A stretch of 64,000 nt of DNA, taken from JABMQB01 sp964408795. Its GTDB lineage: Bacteria; Bacteroidota; Bacteroidia; Bacteroidales; Prolixibacteraceae. The position numbers and the translations under genes were made by a program. Every line of letters starts with the position of its first letter. Within the stretch, counting starts at the first letter, position 1. The notes beneath the pieces were generated by a model. It saw only the letters and a list, made by a program, of their open reading frames with translations. It was not told the origin of the DNA and did no database searches. Below are positions 16,921 to 26,900 of the stretch, piece after piece. The DNA lies in assembly GCA_964408795.1 (NCBI GenBank), contig CAYPAW010000006.1, forward strand, positions 1 through 64,000, given 5' to 3'.

Positions 16921-17819
16921 AGGTTCTCCGGATAGATTCCTTGGTTAACCAGGGAGCGGATTCTTTTCATGACGTAGGGTTGTTCTTCTTTATACGTTAC
17001 GCCAAACCAGGATGCATCTGCAGGGAGCACTTTTACCTTCACCCTGTTTCTCCCGATCAGGTCAAAGACGACCGAGGGAATATAGATTTCTGCTTTCGGC
17101 TCGTTGCTTTTCTTTTGCAGAAAGTCGATCAATGCATCTTCGAGGTATTCAAACAGGGAAGGTTTGAATCCCCAGAAGTTCATGGAAACCGTTTCTTCGC
17201 CTGTGAGGGGTACCCTTTGTTTGTTGTTTTCAGCCACGATTCCTCCGGGGGTTCTGTGGATGCTTGTTTGTTCGGTTATTTTTTTCAGGGTATGGGTGGC
17301 TTCCACTTCACACACGCCCCGGGATACCGATCCATAATCTGAGAGCGTATTTTTTAAGGTATACCCCACCATAGCGTATTCATTTTTATCGGTTGAAGTA
17401 AGCAGGAAATCGGCTATGATGCGGAACGCCCCGGAGCCGTAAAAATCATCGGCATTGATGGCTGCAAACGGTTCATGGATTGCCTCTTTGCCCATGAGAA
17501 CCGCATGTGCTGTACCCCAGGGTTTTTCCCTGCCCCCGGGTACGGAAAATCCCCGGGGCAGGTTTTCCAGTTCCTGATATACGTAGGCCACCTCCATTTT
17601 TCCATCCAGGAGGGGATCGAATTTCTCCTTAAAGGCCCGGGAAAAATTTTTGCGGATGACAAAGACTACTTTTCCGAATCCGGCCCGGAGGGCATCATAA
17701 ATGGAATACTCAATGATGGTTTCCTGCGATGGACCTACAGGAGTTACCTGTTTTAACCCTCCGAAGCGACTGCCCATACCGGCAGCCAGCACCAAAAGGG
17801 TTGGTTTGGTTGAATGCAT
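16908..17819 (-). CDS. Sugar-1-phosphate nucleotidylyltransferase
   Basis: A 303-residue GT-A-like nucleotidyltransferase. The signature LAAGMGSRFGGLKQ binds the NTP; EKPWGTAHAVL is the base-contact loop, INADDFYG carries the metal-binding Asp, and VSMNFWGFKPSLFEYL follows. It should convert a sugar 1-phosphate plus NTP (probably UTP) to NDP-sugar and pyrophosphate. It lies 3 bp after an MFS permease stop and overlaps the NahK-like kinase start by 13 bp, so kinase and transferase are almost certainly co-translated and probably act in sequence. No C-terminal left-handed-beta-helix (GlmU-type acetyltransferase) domain is present. Confidence 0.82.
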   Translation of the reverse strand: MHSTKPTLLVLAAGMGSRFGGLKQVTPVGPSQETIIEYSIYDALRAGFGKVVFVIRKNFSRAFKEKFDPLLDGKMEVAYVYQELENLPRGFSVPGGREKPWGTAHAVLMGKEAIHEPFAAINADDFYGSGAFRIIADFLLTSTDKNEYAMVGYTLKNTLSDYGSVSRGVCEVEATHTLKKITEQTSIHRTPGGIVAENNKQRVPLTGEETVSMNFWGFKPSLFEYLEDALIDFLQKKSNEPKAEIYIPSVVFDLIGRNRVKVKVLPADASWFGVTYKEEQPYVMKRIRSLVNQGIYPENLWKK

Positions 17820-17822
17820 AAA

Positions 17823-19091
17823 CTAACTCCAGCTTTTGATTTTATATCCCTTCAGGGCATAGAAAAGAATATAGGCGTAGGCAGGAACCATAATCCAGTA
17901 GGCTTCCTGGGCTCCGATGGTATCGGAGAGTTTTCCCCAGATCAGGGGAATGATGGCTCCTCCTGCGATGGCCATGATCAGCAGGGCAGATCCTGTTTTA
18001 ATGAATTTCCCGAGGTTGTGAATAGCCAGAGGCCATACAGCCGGCCAGACCAGGGCATTCGAAAGACCAAAAAGAGCAACAAAAAGAATCGATGTAAATC
18101 CGGAAGTGAAGATTGCTCCAAAGGAAAACAAAAGTCCCAGGACAGCCGATACCCTGAGAGCTATCGTCTGGGAAATAACTTTCGGAATCAGTAAAATGCC
18201 TAATATATAGCCAAAAATCATGAATCCCATGGTATAGGAAGTGAATGCTTTTGCTTTTTCCATTTCGATGCCCAGGGAAAGACCATATCGAATAATGGTA
18301 TCCCCGGCAATGACTTCAACCCCCACATACAGGAACAGGGCCAGAACACCAAGAATCAGATGCGGAAAATCGAAAATGGTTTTTTTGGTTTTTACCCCGC
18401 CGTTTACTTCTTTTTCCTCCTCGGTTTCAATCTCAGGAAGCGGGGCGAGACGCACCCCGATGCCCATGAGAAACAAAACGATGGTCATCACAATGTAGGG
18501 ATTGATCACCCGCCGGGCCAGTTCATTGAGAGCAACCATTTTTGCCTCCTCATCCAGCGTGATCAGGTTGGCTATAAAAGCATCCCCGTCGCTTAAAATA
18601 TAATAGACCAGGATCAGAGGGGCAATGGCTCCGGCTCCTTTGTTGCATATCCCCATGATGCTCATACGCATGGCAGCACTCTCACGAGGACCCATAATGG
18701 TAACATATGGATTGGAGGCTGTTTGAAGAATTGCCAATCCCGTACCCATAATAAACAATCCGATCAGAAAGGTCAAATAGGTGCGGGTCAGAGCAGCCGG
18801 AATAAACACCAGGGTTCCAATGGCCATGATCCATAACCCGAGCATCATTCCATTTTTAAATCCTGTTTTTTTCAAAACCCAGGCCGAGGGTAAGGCCATG
18901 ATGGTGTACGATATATAAAATGCAAAAGCAACAAATAAAGCCTGGAAATCCGTGAGCTCGCAGGCAATTTGTAAATAGGGAATGAGAATTCCGTTTAGCC
19001 AGGTTACAAACCCGAAAATAAAAAACAGCGCACTGATGATGATCATCGGAACGATGGTGGAATTTCGTGAGGTGGTCGTTGTGTTTTCCAT
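17823..19091 (-). CDS. Sugar MFS permease (FGHS/NagP-like)
   Basis: A 422-residue, 12-helix major-facilitator protein. FFIFGFVTWLNGILIPYLQ in helix 1, followed by ELTDFQALFVAFAFYISY and LQTASNPYVTIMGP, is the hallmark of the fucose-galactose-glucose:H+ symporter family that includes FucP and the GlcNAc permease NagP. The ATG at 19091 (MENTTTT) was preferred over 19115 because it gives the usual short polar N-terminus. It sits between a second MFS gene (57 bp upstream) and the nucleotidylyltransferase (3 bp downstream). A GlcNAc/GalNAc substrate would fit the kinase, but is inference. Confidence 0.85.
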   Translation of the reverse strand: MENTTTTSRNSTIVPMIIISALFFIFGFVTWLNGILIPYLQIACELTDFQALFVAFAFYISYTIMALPSAWVLKKTGFKNGMMLGLWIMAIGTLVFIPAALTRTYLTFLIGLFIMGTGLAILQTASNPYVTIMGPRESAAMRMSIMGICNKGAGAIAPLILVYYILSDGDAFIANLITLDEEAKMVALNELARRVINPYIVMTIVLFLMGIGVRLAPLPEIETEEEKEVNGGVKTKKTIFDFPHLILGVLALFLYVGVEVIAGDTIIRYGLSLGIEMEKAKAFTSYTMGFMIFGYILGILLIPKVISQTIALRVSAVLGLLFSFGAIFTSGFTSILFVALFGLSNALVWPAVWPLAIHNLGKFIKTGSALLIMAIAGGAIIPLIWGKLSDTIGAQEAYWIMVPAYAYILFYALKGYKIKSWS

Positions 19092-19148
19092 GACTGCATT
19101 GATTAAAAACGGCAAAATAGTAAAAGAAATGAAACCTTCGTCTGTCTT

Positions 19149-20459
19149 TTATGAGATTTTTGGTTTTACCGGGGATTTTGTGGATGCATCGTTTCGTAAA
19201 GTAATGGTTTTATTGCTGATAATGGGTTTAGCCCAGAAGCCGATGCTGAAAATATAGCCCAGGGTAACAAAAAGAAAGAGCATCGCCATTTTCAATCCCA
19301 CCTGGTCTCCCAGCCAACCGATGATCAGGGGTACCAGGGCTCCGCCAAAGATTCCTGAGCAGAGTATCCCGGAATAGGAACCGTGGTGTTTCTCTTCCGA
19401 GTTGAGGGCCAGGGAGAAGATAATGGAAAACATGGTTGAAATAAGAAATCCGGTTGTCGAGAAACAGATTCCGGAAATTCCGGCCGGGCCGAAAAGAGCC
19501 AGTGCCAAAACGGCCATGGTCAACACACTAACCCCTTTCAGGATGATCCTGGAATCAAATAGTTTTAAGAGGATCAATCCAACCAGACAGCCGATAGCCA
19601 TTAACCCCCAGAACCATGAAATGGTAGCGGCTCCGGTGGTTAGGGGATCCTGTCCGTGATAGGTCTGCAGAAATTTACTCATCCAGTTGGCAATTCCCTG
19701 TTCCGTGCCTACATAGGCCATAATTCCTATAGCGTAGAGGATTACCTCTTTTTTTCTCAGGAGTTCCAGGTAACTCTGAACCGGCCCGGCTTTCTCCTCC
19801 TCTTTGAGGGCTACCTTCGGGAATCTTACGAGGAAGATGATCACAATCATTACCAGGAATCCCACCGTGAAAATCCAATAAAACGATGACCATGGAAGTT
19901 CCGGAGGAATTAGATGACTTAATCCTTCGAGAAAAAAATTCCCCCCACCGGAGTATCCGGAGAGGTTATGCATCAGGTAAGAAAACACAAACGGGCTTAC
20001 AAAGGAAGCAGCACCGAAAACCAACTGACCCATGACGGAAAAAAAAGCAAAATGTTCTTCACCACCCGAAACCCGCATCAACGGATTGATAATGACCTGG
20101 AGCATAGCCATGCCAATCCCGATGATGAAAAGCGAAGCAAGCGCCATGAAATAAGTGGGGAAAAGAGCAAATAAAAAGGCTCCCAAAAGGTTCAGAAAAA
20201 AAGCAAATAACATCGATCTCTTTTCTCCGTATTGCTCAACCAACATCCCTGAAGGAATCGACATAATGCCATAGGCAAGAAAAAAGGAAAAAGGAAGAAA
20301 CGATGCCATGGTCAGACTCAAATTGTAATTCTCGATGATTACCGGCATCAAGGGACCCAGAATATTGGTGACAAAAGAAATAACAAACCAGATGACCAGG
20401 ATAAATACAACCATAAAATGATTTCGTGTCATGTGTTCATTGTTTAGTGTGTTACTCAA
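19149..20459 (-). CDS. Second sugar-type MFS permease
   Basis: A 436-residue 12-helix MFS protein related to, but distinct from, the downstream permease: SFLPFSFFLAYGIMSIPSGMLVEQYGEKRSML and LQVIINPLMRVSGGEEHFAFFSVMGQL are the corresponding helix 2-5 region. A glycine-rich loop (LSGYSGGGNFF) lies between helices. It is the first gene of the four-gene minus-strand unit; two permeases in one short salvage operon suggest two related substrates (for example two epimers) or a disaccharide plus its monosaccharide. Substrate not determinable. Confidence 0.8.
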   Translation of the reverse strand: MSNTLNNEHMTRNHFMVVFILVIWFVISFVTNILGPLMPVIIENYNLSLTMASFLPFSFFLAYGIMSIPSGMLVEQYGEKRSMLFAFFLNLLGAFLFALFPTYFMALASLFIIGIGMAMLQVIINPLMRVSGGEEHFAFFSVMGQLVFGAASFVSPFVFSYLMHNLSGYSGGGNFFLEGLSHLIPPELPWSSFYWIFTVGFLVMIVIIFLVRFPKVALKEEEKAGPVQSYLELLRKKEVILYAIGIMAYVGTEQGIANWMSKFLQTYHGQDPLTTGAATISWFWGLMAIGCLVGLILLKLFDSRIILKGVSVLTMAVLALALFGPAGISGICFSTTGFLISTMFSIIFSLALNSEEKHHGSYSGILCSGIFGGALVPLIIGWLGDQVGLKMAMLFLFVTLGYIFSIGFWAKPIISNKTITLRNDASTKSPVKPKIS

Positions 20460-20897
20460 TAGATTTTGTGGGTAAGGTAAGAAGAAAATATGAAACGGAC
20501 ACTGCAGATTGTAAAAGGATTAAGGATAGGATTCCTTCTTCTAAAAATAAAAAGATGAAATTTTTTTCACAGGAACGGTAGTTATTATTATCTGTATTAA
20601 TTTTAAATTACTTGCGTTTCGTAATTCAATACCATTTTGATATATTGAATTTGAGTTATTTAAATCTGAATAAAATCATTAAAACAAGTACGAAACTGGA
20701 GTAAATTCATTGTCCTGGAGAAGAATCATTAAAATCATAATATTCGTCATAACCCTCCTGATAAATAATATATATCTTTGTTTTTTATTCAGTGAAAAAA
20801 AAGAGAAAATGAATCGGTTCCGGATTTGTAATTTCATTGCAAACGGGGTCGGTTTTTCTTTACAGAAGATGTTAAGAGGAATTAAAATCCAGGTTGA
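20460..20897. other. 438-bp divergent intergenic region
   Basis: AT-rich regulatory gap between the sugar operon and korA. TTCAATA (20625-20631) and TATTGAA (20643-20649) form a 7-bp inverted repeat that could be an operator. TATCTTTG at 20773-20780 is a candidate -7 box for korA without a clear -33. A 63-codon TTG-start frame (20710-20901) is not credible as a gene. Confidence 0.5.
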
Positions 20898-22736
20898 ATG
20901 AAGGATGCTAAAGTGATGAAGCTTGAAGAAGTTGCCATTCGTTTTTCGGGTGATTCAGGAGATGGAATGCAACTTACGGGAACTTTGTTTTCGGATGCCA
21001 CGGCTTTGCTGGGGAATGGTATTTCCACATTTCCGGATTATCCTTCGGAGATCCGGGCTCCCCAGGGGACGGTTGGAGGAGTATCTGGTTTTCAGGTACA
21101 GTTTGGTCATAAACAGGTGAATACTCCGGGAGATTATGCTCATGTTCTTGTTGCCATGAATCCGGCTGCTTTAAAGGCGAATGCGCGGTTTATGCAACCC
21201 GGGGGTACCATTATTTATGATTCCGATTCGTTTACAGCAAAGAATTTCGCCAAGGCAGGCCTTACCACGGAGGATCCTTTTACTGAATGCAATCTGAACG
21301 ATTATTTTAAAATTGCGATTCCCATATCCAGTTTGACCAAGGAGAGTCTGAAAAAGTTTGAACTGAACAATAAAACGGTACTTCGCAGCAAAAATATGTT
21401 TGCTTTGGGGTTGGTATCCTGGATGTTTAACCGGCCCCTGCAGTATATCGATGAATTTATCCGTACGAAGTTTGCGGGTAAACCCATGGTAGCCAGGGCC
21501 AATATCAAAGTATTACACGACGGGTATAACTATGGTATGTCGCTGCAACATATGACGCCCAGTTATATTGTAACTCCGGCCGATATTGAACCCGGGAAAT
21601 ACCGCAATATTTATGGGAATCATGCTACGGCCTGGGGATTGCTGGCAGCGGCTGAGAAAACCGGATTGGAGCTTTTTCTGGGTTCTTATCCGATCACCCC
21701 GGCCACCGAGATTCTTTCCGTTCTTGCGGAACGCAAAGATCTGGGAGTTAAGACGTTCCAGGCTGAAGATGAAATAGCCGGTATTTCTGCAGCCATAGGA
21801 GCTGCTTTTGCAGGCGATCTGGCTGTAACGACTACTTCGGGTCCCGGACTGGCATTGAAATCGGAAGCCATCGGACTGGCAGTTATGGCTGAACTACCTC
21901 TTGTTATTATTGATGTTCAGAGGGGGGGACCTTCAACGGGATTGCCTACGAAAACCGAACAGGCTGATTTATTGCAGGCATTGTATGGACGAAGCGGAGA
22001 AAGCCCTGTGGTTGTTCTGGCTGCAAGTACCCCTTCGGATTGCTTCCTGTATGCCTTTATGGCCGCTAAGATTGCTTTGGAAAGGATGGTCCCGGTGATC
22101 CTTCTCTCAGATGGCTTTCTGGGAAACGGCAGCGAACCGTGGAAAATACCAAAAATGAGCGAACTCCCCGAAATAAAACCTCCCTATGCCAAAAGCAAAC
22201 GTACCTTTAAAGCGTATGCCCGGGATGAGAAAACAAAAGCGCGCCAATGGGCAGTTCCGGGAAGAAAAGGTTTTGAACACATCATCGGAGGCCTCGAGAA
22301 AGATATCGCAGGAACCGTAAGCCATGATCCGGAAAACCATCAGAGAAACTGCCGGATGCGCGAGGAGAAAGTGGAACGGGTGGTCGACATGGTCCCTGAC
22401 CTTGAACTCTATGGTGATGAAAGCGGAGAGATCCTGATCGTGGGGTGGGGCGGTACCTATGGCCACCTCATAAGCACGGCCAGGGAACTACGCAAAGAAG
22501 GGAAAAAAGTAAGCCTGGCACATTTTAACTATATCAGACCCCTGCCAGCCAATACCCAAAAGGTATTGGCTAAATTTGAAAAGATTATTGTCTGTGAATT
22601 GAATCTTGGACAGTTTGCTTCTTATTTACGGGATAAAATTCCGGAATTTACCTATCATCAGTTCAATAAAATGGAAGGGCTGCCATTTACCGTTAAGGAG
22701 TTGAAGAAGAACATTGTTAAATTGCTGGAGGACTGA
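20898..22736 (+). CDS. korA: 2-oxoacid:ferredoxin oxidoreductase, fused gamma/alpha subunit
   Basis: A 612-residue subunit. The N-terminal gamma domain (about 8-190) opens IRFSGDSGDGMQLTGTLFSDA; the alpha domain from about 235 carries SYPITPATEI, AEDEIAGISAAIGAAFAG, TTTSGPGLALKSEAIGLA and DVQRGGPSTGLPTKTEQ, then a C-terminal transketolase-like domain with VGWGGTYGHL. With KorB it forms the TPP enzyme that links 2-oxoglutarate (or a related 2-oxoacid) oxidation/CoA acylation to ferredoxin, typical of anaerobic or reductive TCA metabolism. KorB starts 2 bp after the stop. A second in-frame ATG lies six codons in. No ferredoxin (delta) subunit is adjacent. Confidence 0.93.
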   Translation: MKDAKVMKLEEVAIRFSGDSGDGMQLTGTLFSDATALLGNGISTFPDYPSEIRAPQGTVGGVSGFQVQFGHKQVNTPGDYAHVLVAMNPAALKANARFMQPGGTIIYDSDSFTAKNFAKAGLTTEDPFTECNLNDYFKIAIPISSLTKESLKKFELNNKTVLRSKNMFALGLVSWMFNRPLQYIDEFIRTKFAGKPMVARANIKVLHDGYNYGMSLQHMTPSYIVTPADIEPGKYRNIYGNHATAWGLLAAAEKTGLELFLGSYPITPATEILSVLAERKDLGVKTFQAEDEIAGISAAIGAAFAGDLAVTTTSGPGLALKSEAIGLAVMAELPLVIIDVQRGGPSTGLPTKTEQADLLQALYGRSGESPVVVLAASTPSDCFLYAFMAAKIALERMVPVILLSDGFLGNGSEPWKIPKMSELPEIKPPYAKSKRTFKAYARDEKTKARQWAVPGRKGFEHIIGGLEKDIAGTVSHDPENHQRNCRMREEKVERVVDMVPDLELYGDESGEILIVGWGGTYGHLISTARELRKEGKKVSLAHFNYIRPLPANTQKVLAKFEKIIVCELNLGQFASYLRDKIPEFTYHQFNKMEGLPFTVKELKKNIVKLLED

Positions 22737-22738
22737 TC

Positions 22739-23791
22739 ATGAAAGAACACTCCTACAAAGATTTCAGAAGCGAAAACGAAGTGCGATGGTGTGCAGGATG
22801 TGGCAATTATGCCATTATGAATGCTATTCAGCGCACTATGGCCGGGATGGGCATACCCCGGGAACGATTTGCCGTGATCTCAGGAATCGGATGTTCGTCC
22901 CGGATTCCTTATTATATGAGTACGTACGGCTTTCATACCATTCATGGAAGAGCCGCGGCTGTAGCTTCAGGTGTTAAATGTGCAAATCCCCGGCTGAGTG
23001 TCTGGGTAATGACCGGCGACGGGGATGCCATGGCCATCGGAGGAAACCATTTTATTCATTTGATACGCAGGAATGTGGACGTGAACCTCATTCTGTTCAA
23101 CAACCGTATTTACGGTCTAACCAAAGGACAGTACTCTCCGACTTCCGAAAGAGGCGTAAAAACAAAAACCTCCCCTTTTGGAACCATTGAAGACCCGTTT
23201 ATACCCGGGCAATTGGCGCTGGGAGCCGGGGGAACTTTCTTTGCCCGCACCATAGATGTCGATCTGAAACTCAATCAGGATATTTTTACGGAAGCTGCAG
23301 AACATAAAGGAACATCGGTAGTTGAAGTACTTCAGAATTGCGTGATCTTTAATAACGGAATACACAGTGCCATTACCGATCCGGAACACAAAGCCGACAG
23401 ACAACTTTTCCTGAAACAGGGAAACCCCATGATCTTTGGTGAAAAGAAGGACAAAGGGTTGATCATGGAAAAAGGCAGGCTGAAAGTAGTCCAAATAGGT
23501 AAAAACGGAAGATCCCCGGAGGATGTCCTGGTTCATGATGCCACCGAAGAGGATCCGTTGGTGCATATGGCCTTAATTCAAATGAGGCTGCCTGATTACC
23601 CTGTGGCGCTGGGAGTAATCCGGAATGCAAAGGCTCCGGCCTACGACCGGGAAATGACGGATCAGATAAAAAAAATGAAGAGAAGAAGAAAAATATCCTC
23701 CGTGGAAGAACTGATGAATTCAGGAAATACCTGGGAGGTCGAGGGAAACGGAAAAGTTACAAAAAATAATACTCCCCCTTCCGGCAACTGA
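22739..23791 (+). CDS. korB: 2-oxoacid:ferredoxin oxidoreductase, beta subunit
   Basis: A 350-residue TPP-binding subunit. RWCAGCGNYAIMNA and ISGIGCSSRIPYY hold the Fe-S-ligand cysteine pattern of this family, and VMTGDGDAMAIGGNHFIH with LILFNNRIYGLTKGQ is the TPP/Mg motif (GDGD...N). The FGTIEDPFIPGQLALGAG segment and long C-terminal tail are usual for KorB-type rather than pyruvate-specific enzymes. Immediate 2-bp spacing to korA shows one operon. The preferred 2-oxoacid is inferred, not proven. Confidence 0.94.
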   Translation: MKEHSYKDFRSENEVRWCAGCGNYAIMNAIQRTMAGMGIPRERFAVISGIGCSSRIPYYMSTYGFHTIHGRAAAVASGVKCANPRLSVWVMTGDGDAMAIGGNHFIHLIRRNVDVNLILFNNRIYGLTKGQYSPTSERGVKTKTSPFGTIEDPFIPGQLALGAGGTFFARTIDVDLKLNQDIFTEAAEHKGTSVVEVLQNCVIFNNGIHSAITDPEHKADRQLFLKQGNPMIFGEKKDKGLIMEKGRLKVVQIGKNGRSPEDVLVHDATEEDPLVHMALIQMRLPDYPVALGVIRNAKAPAYDREMTDQIKKMKRRRKISSVEELMNSGNTWEVEGNGKVTKNNTPPSGN

Positions 23792-23986
23792 TTCATTTTT
23801 TCAAAGTACCGGGGTAGTTATGATCATTCGCATGCCGGCTCCCGGATCAGGACCGAGAATGCCTTGTCATTCCCCAACCGGTTCGTTTATCCTTCAACGT
23901 TTTCCCCTGGTTCCTGGCAGCCTTGCAAAAATCCTTCTTACATTGACGAATTTTCGTTACTTTTCGGTTTTAAAAAAGCGAGCAGA

Positions 23987-26900
23987 ATGGATCTGGAGAA
24001 GATAACATTGGCCAACCTGTATAAACGAAAAAAAAGCGACCGGGATATTTTCCATGAACTGATGCCTACCAAAATAAAAGAAGTCTTGTTGGTGGCTACC
24101 CTGTACGATTCCTACTCGATTGTACGGGAAGGTCAGTTCAGCGATAAAATACGGGGTGAATTTCTTCAGTTGAATCTATATACCGCTCCACGGTTTACCA
24201 GTGTTCATTCACACGAAGAAGCTCTTTTAATGCTGGAACACCGTGATTTTGACATGATCATTATCATGGCAGGAGTGGATAAGGATATGCCGGTGGAGAT
24301 TGCCCGTGATGTGAATAAAATAAGGCCTGATGTTCCCCTGTTGCTCCTGGTGAATAACAATGCCGACCTGCGCTATTTTCAGGTCGAAGGACAGAAACTG
24401 GATTTTGTAGATCGGGTATTCGTGTGGAATGGAAATTCCAATGTGTTTCTGGCGATGATAAAATACATTGAAGATAAGAAGAATGTAGCCCAGGATACCC
24501 AAAACGGAAATGTCAGAGTCATTTTGCTGGTGGAAGACAGCATCAAATATTATTCCCGGTACCTCCCGGTTTTGTACACCACCATCATGACCCAGACCCA
24601 GGTGCTGGTCCAGGATGAATCGGAGGATGACCTTCATAAGATCTTGAAAATGAGGGCGCGCCCTAAAGTGATCCTGGTCAGTACGTACGAAGAGGCAGTG
24701 CACATCATTAAAGCCTATAAAGATTATCTGTTGTGTGTGATCTCTGATGTGAAATTTTCAAAAAATGGGAAAGACGATAGAAATGCGGGAATCGAATTGC
24801 TGAAGTACGTCAAAAGATTGTTGAAATACCCGATCCCCATTATGCTTCAGTCAGCCGATAGTAAAAATGCACAAAGGGCGCGGGAAATACATGCGGAGTT
24901 CATCAATAAGAATTCGGAAAGCCTTTCCATGGATATTCTTCATTTTATGTACCGGCGACTGGGATTCGGGAACTTTATTTTTAAAGACAGCTCGGGAACT
25001 CCGGTTACGGAGGCATCGAACCTGAAGGAATTCCAGGAGAAGTTTAAGATTATTCCGGATAGTGTTTTGGAGTACCACTCCAAACGCAATTCTTTTTCGA
25101 CATGGCTGATGGCGCGTGGAGAGATCAATATGGCGAAGCAACTAATTCCCATTCATTTTGATGATTTTGAGACAACCCAGGAATTAAAAAAACATACCTT
25201 TCGGGTTTTTGAAAAAGAAAGAATGCAAAAGCTCCGCGGGAGGATCATCAATTTCAATTCTTCGCTGGTCACTTCCAATCGTTTTGTCATGCGGCTATCC
25301 AAAGGATCGCTGGGAGGCAAAGGACGGGGCATTGCTTTTATCAGTAATTTTATTGAGAACATTGACTTTTACAAGTTAATTCCCGGTTTAAACATTCGTA
25401 TTCCGGCCACTGCCGTGATTGGGGCTTTGGAATACGACCGATTCCTGGAAATCAACAGCCTGTATGAGAATGTTCTTACCAACAACAATTATGAAGCCAT
25501 CAAAGAGCTTTTCCTGGCCGCGGATCTTGATGAGGAAATTTCAGAACGTCTCAGGGAATATACAAAGAATGTAACCCGGCCCCTGGCGGTTCGTTCTTCG
25601 GGATTGTTCGAAGATTCTTTATTGCAGCCCTTTTCCGGGGTGTATGCAACGTACCTAATTCCCAATAACGACCCCGACCTGGAAGTTCGTTACCAGCAGT
25701 TGATCACGGCTATTAAACTGGTTTATGCCAGTATTTATACCGAATCTGCACAATCCTATTTTGATGCGGTCCATTATAAAATTGAAGAAGAGAAAATGGC
25801 CATCGTGCTCCAGGAAGTTGTTGGGCATGATTTCAACGGTAAGTTTTATCCGCATATTTCAGGAGTTGCGCAGTCGTACAATTATTATCCGGTGTCGTAC
25901 ATGGAACCGGAAGATGGTTTTTCAGTGGCTGCTGTAGGATTGGGGATTTATGTGGTCGGTGGGGAGAGCGGTTACCGTTTCTGTCCGCGTTATCCGGCGA
26001 TCAATCCATCCGATGTAAAAGATCAGGTACGGGATTCGCAGCGCTCTTTTTATGCGCTTGATATGCAGAGTAGGGATTTTAATTTGGCTCGGGATGGCGA
26101 AGATGCCTGCGTTCGGCGCTTCAGCATCCGGGAAGCAGAAAAAGACAACACCCTCGATCATTGTGTATCTACTTACGACATGGAAAATGATTCCCTGATA
26201 CCCGGCAATAACATGCCGGGCCCCAGGGTGGTAGATTTCGCTAATATCCTGAAATATAACCTGATCCCTCTCCCGGAAACCTTACAAATTTTACTAAAGC
26301 TCTTTCGGGATGCCATGGGATCCCCGGTAGAAATTGAATATGCCATTGACCTGGAACCCGGAGATCATCATAAACCAACCTTTTATCTGTTGCAGATAAA
26401 ACCCTTGATCCGAAGTGAAAACCAGATCAATATTGATATCGACTCTGCCGACCGTAAAAACCTGTTAATGTATGCCGAAAGAGGCATGGGAAATGGCCGG
26501 ATAAACAACATCCGGGATGTGATATTTGTAATTCCCGAAACATTCGACCGACTGAAAACAAAACAGATAGCCCGTGAGATTCATGATGTGAACAAAAAAA
26601 TGGAAACCGGGAGTACCGAGTATATCCTCATCGGACCCGGACGCTGGGGATCCCGTGATTTTTATACCGGAATACCTGTGCTATGGGCTGATATATCGAA
26701 AGCTCGCATTATTGTAGAAATGGGACTGGAGAATTTCCCGTTGGACGGATCCCTGGGCTCCCATTTCTTTCACAACGTAACCTCCATGAATGTGGGGTAT
26801 TTCTCCGTTCCCTGGAATGCAAAGGAAGCTTCTGTAAATATCGATGTTTTACATAATCAGGAACTTGTGTCCCAAACCGGTTTTATCAAACACGTGCGCT

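Noticed and set aside
20710..20901. 63-codon plus-strand frame overlapping the korA start
   Set aside because: TTG start, no family features, and it contains the candidate korA -7 box; the overlap looks accidental.
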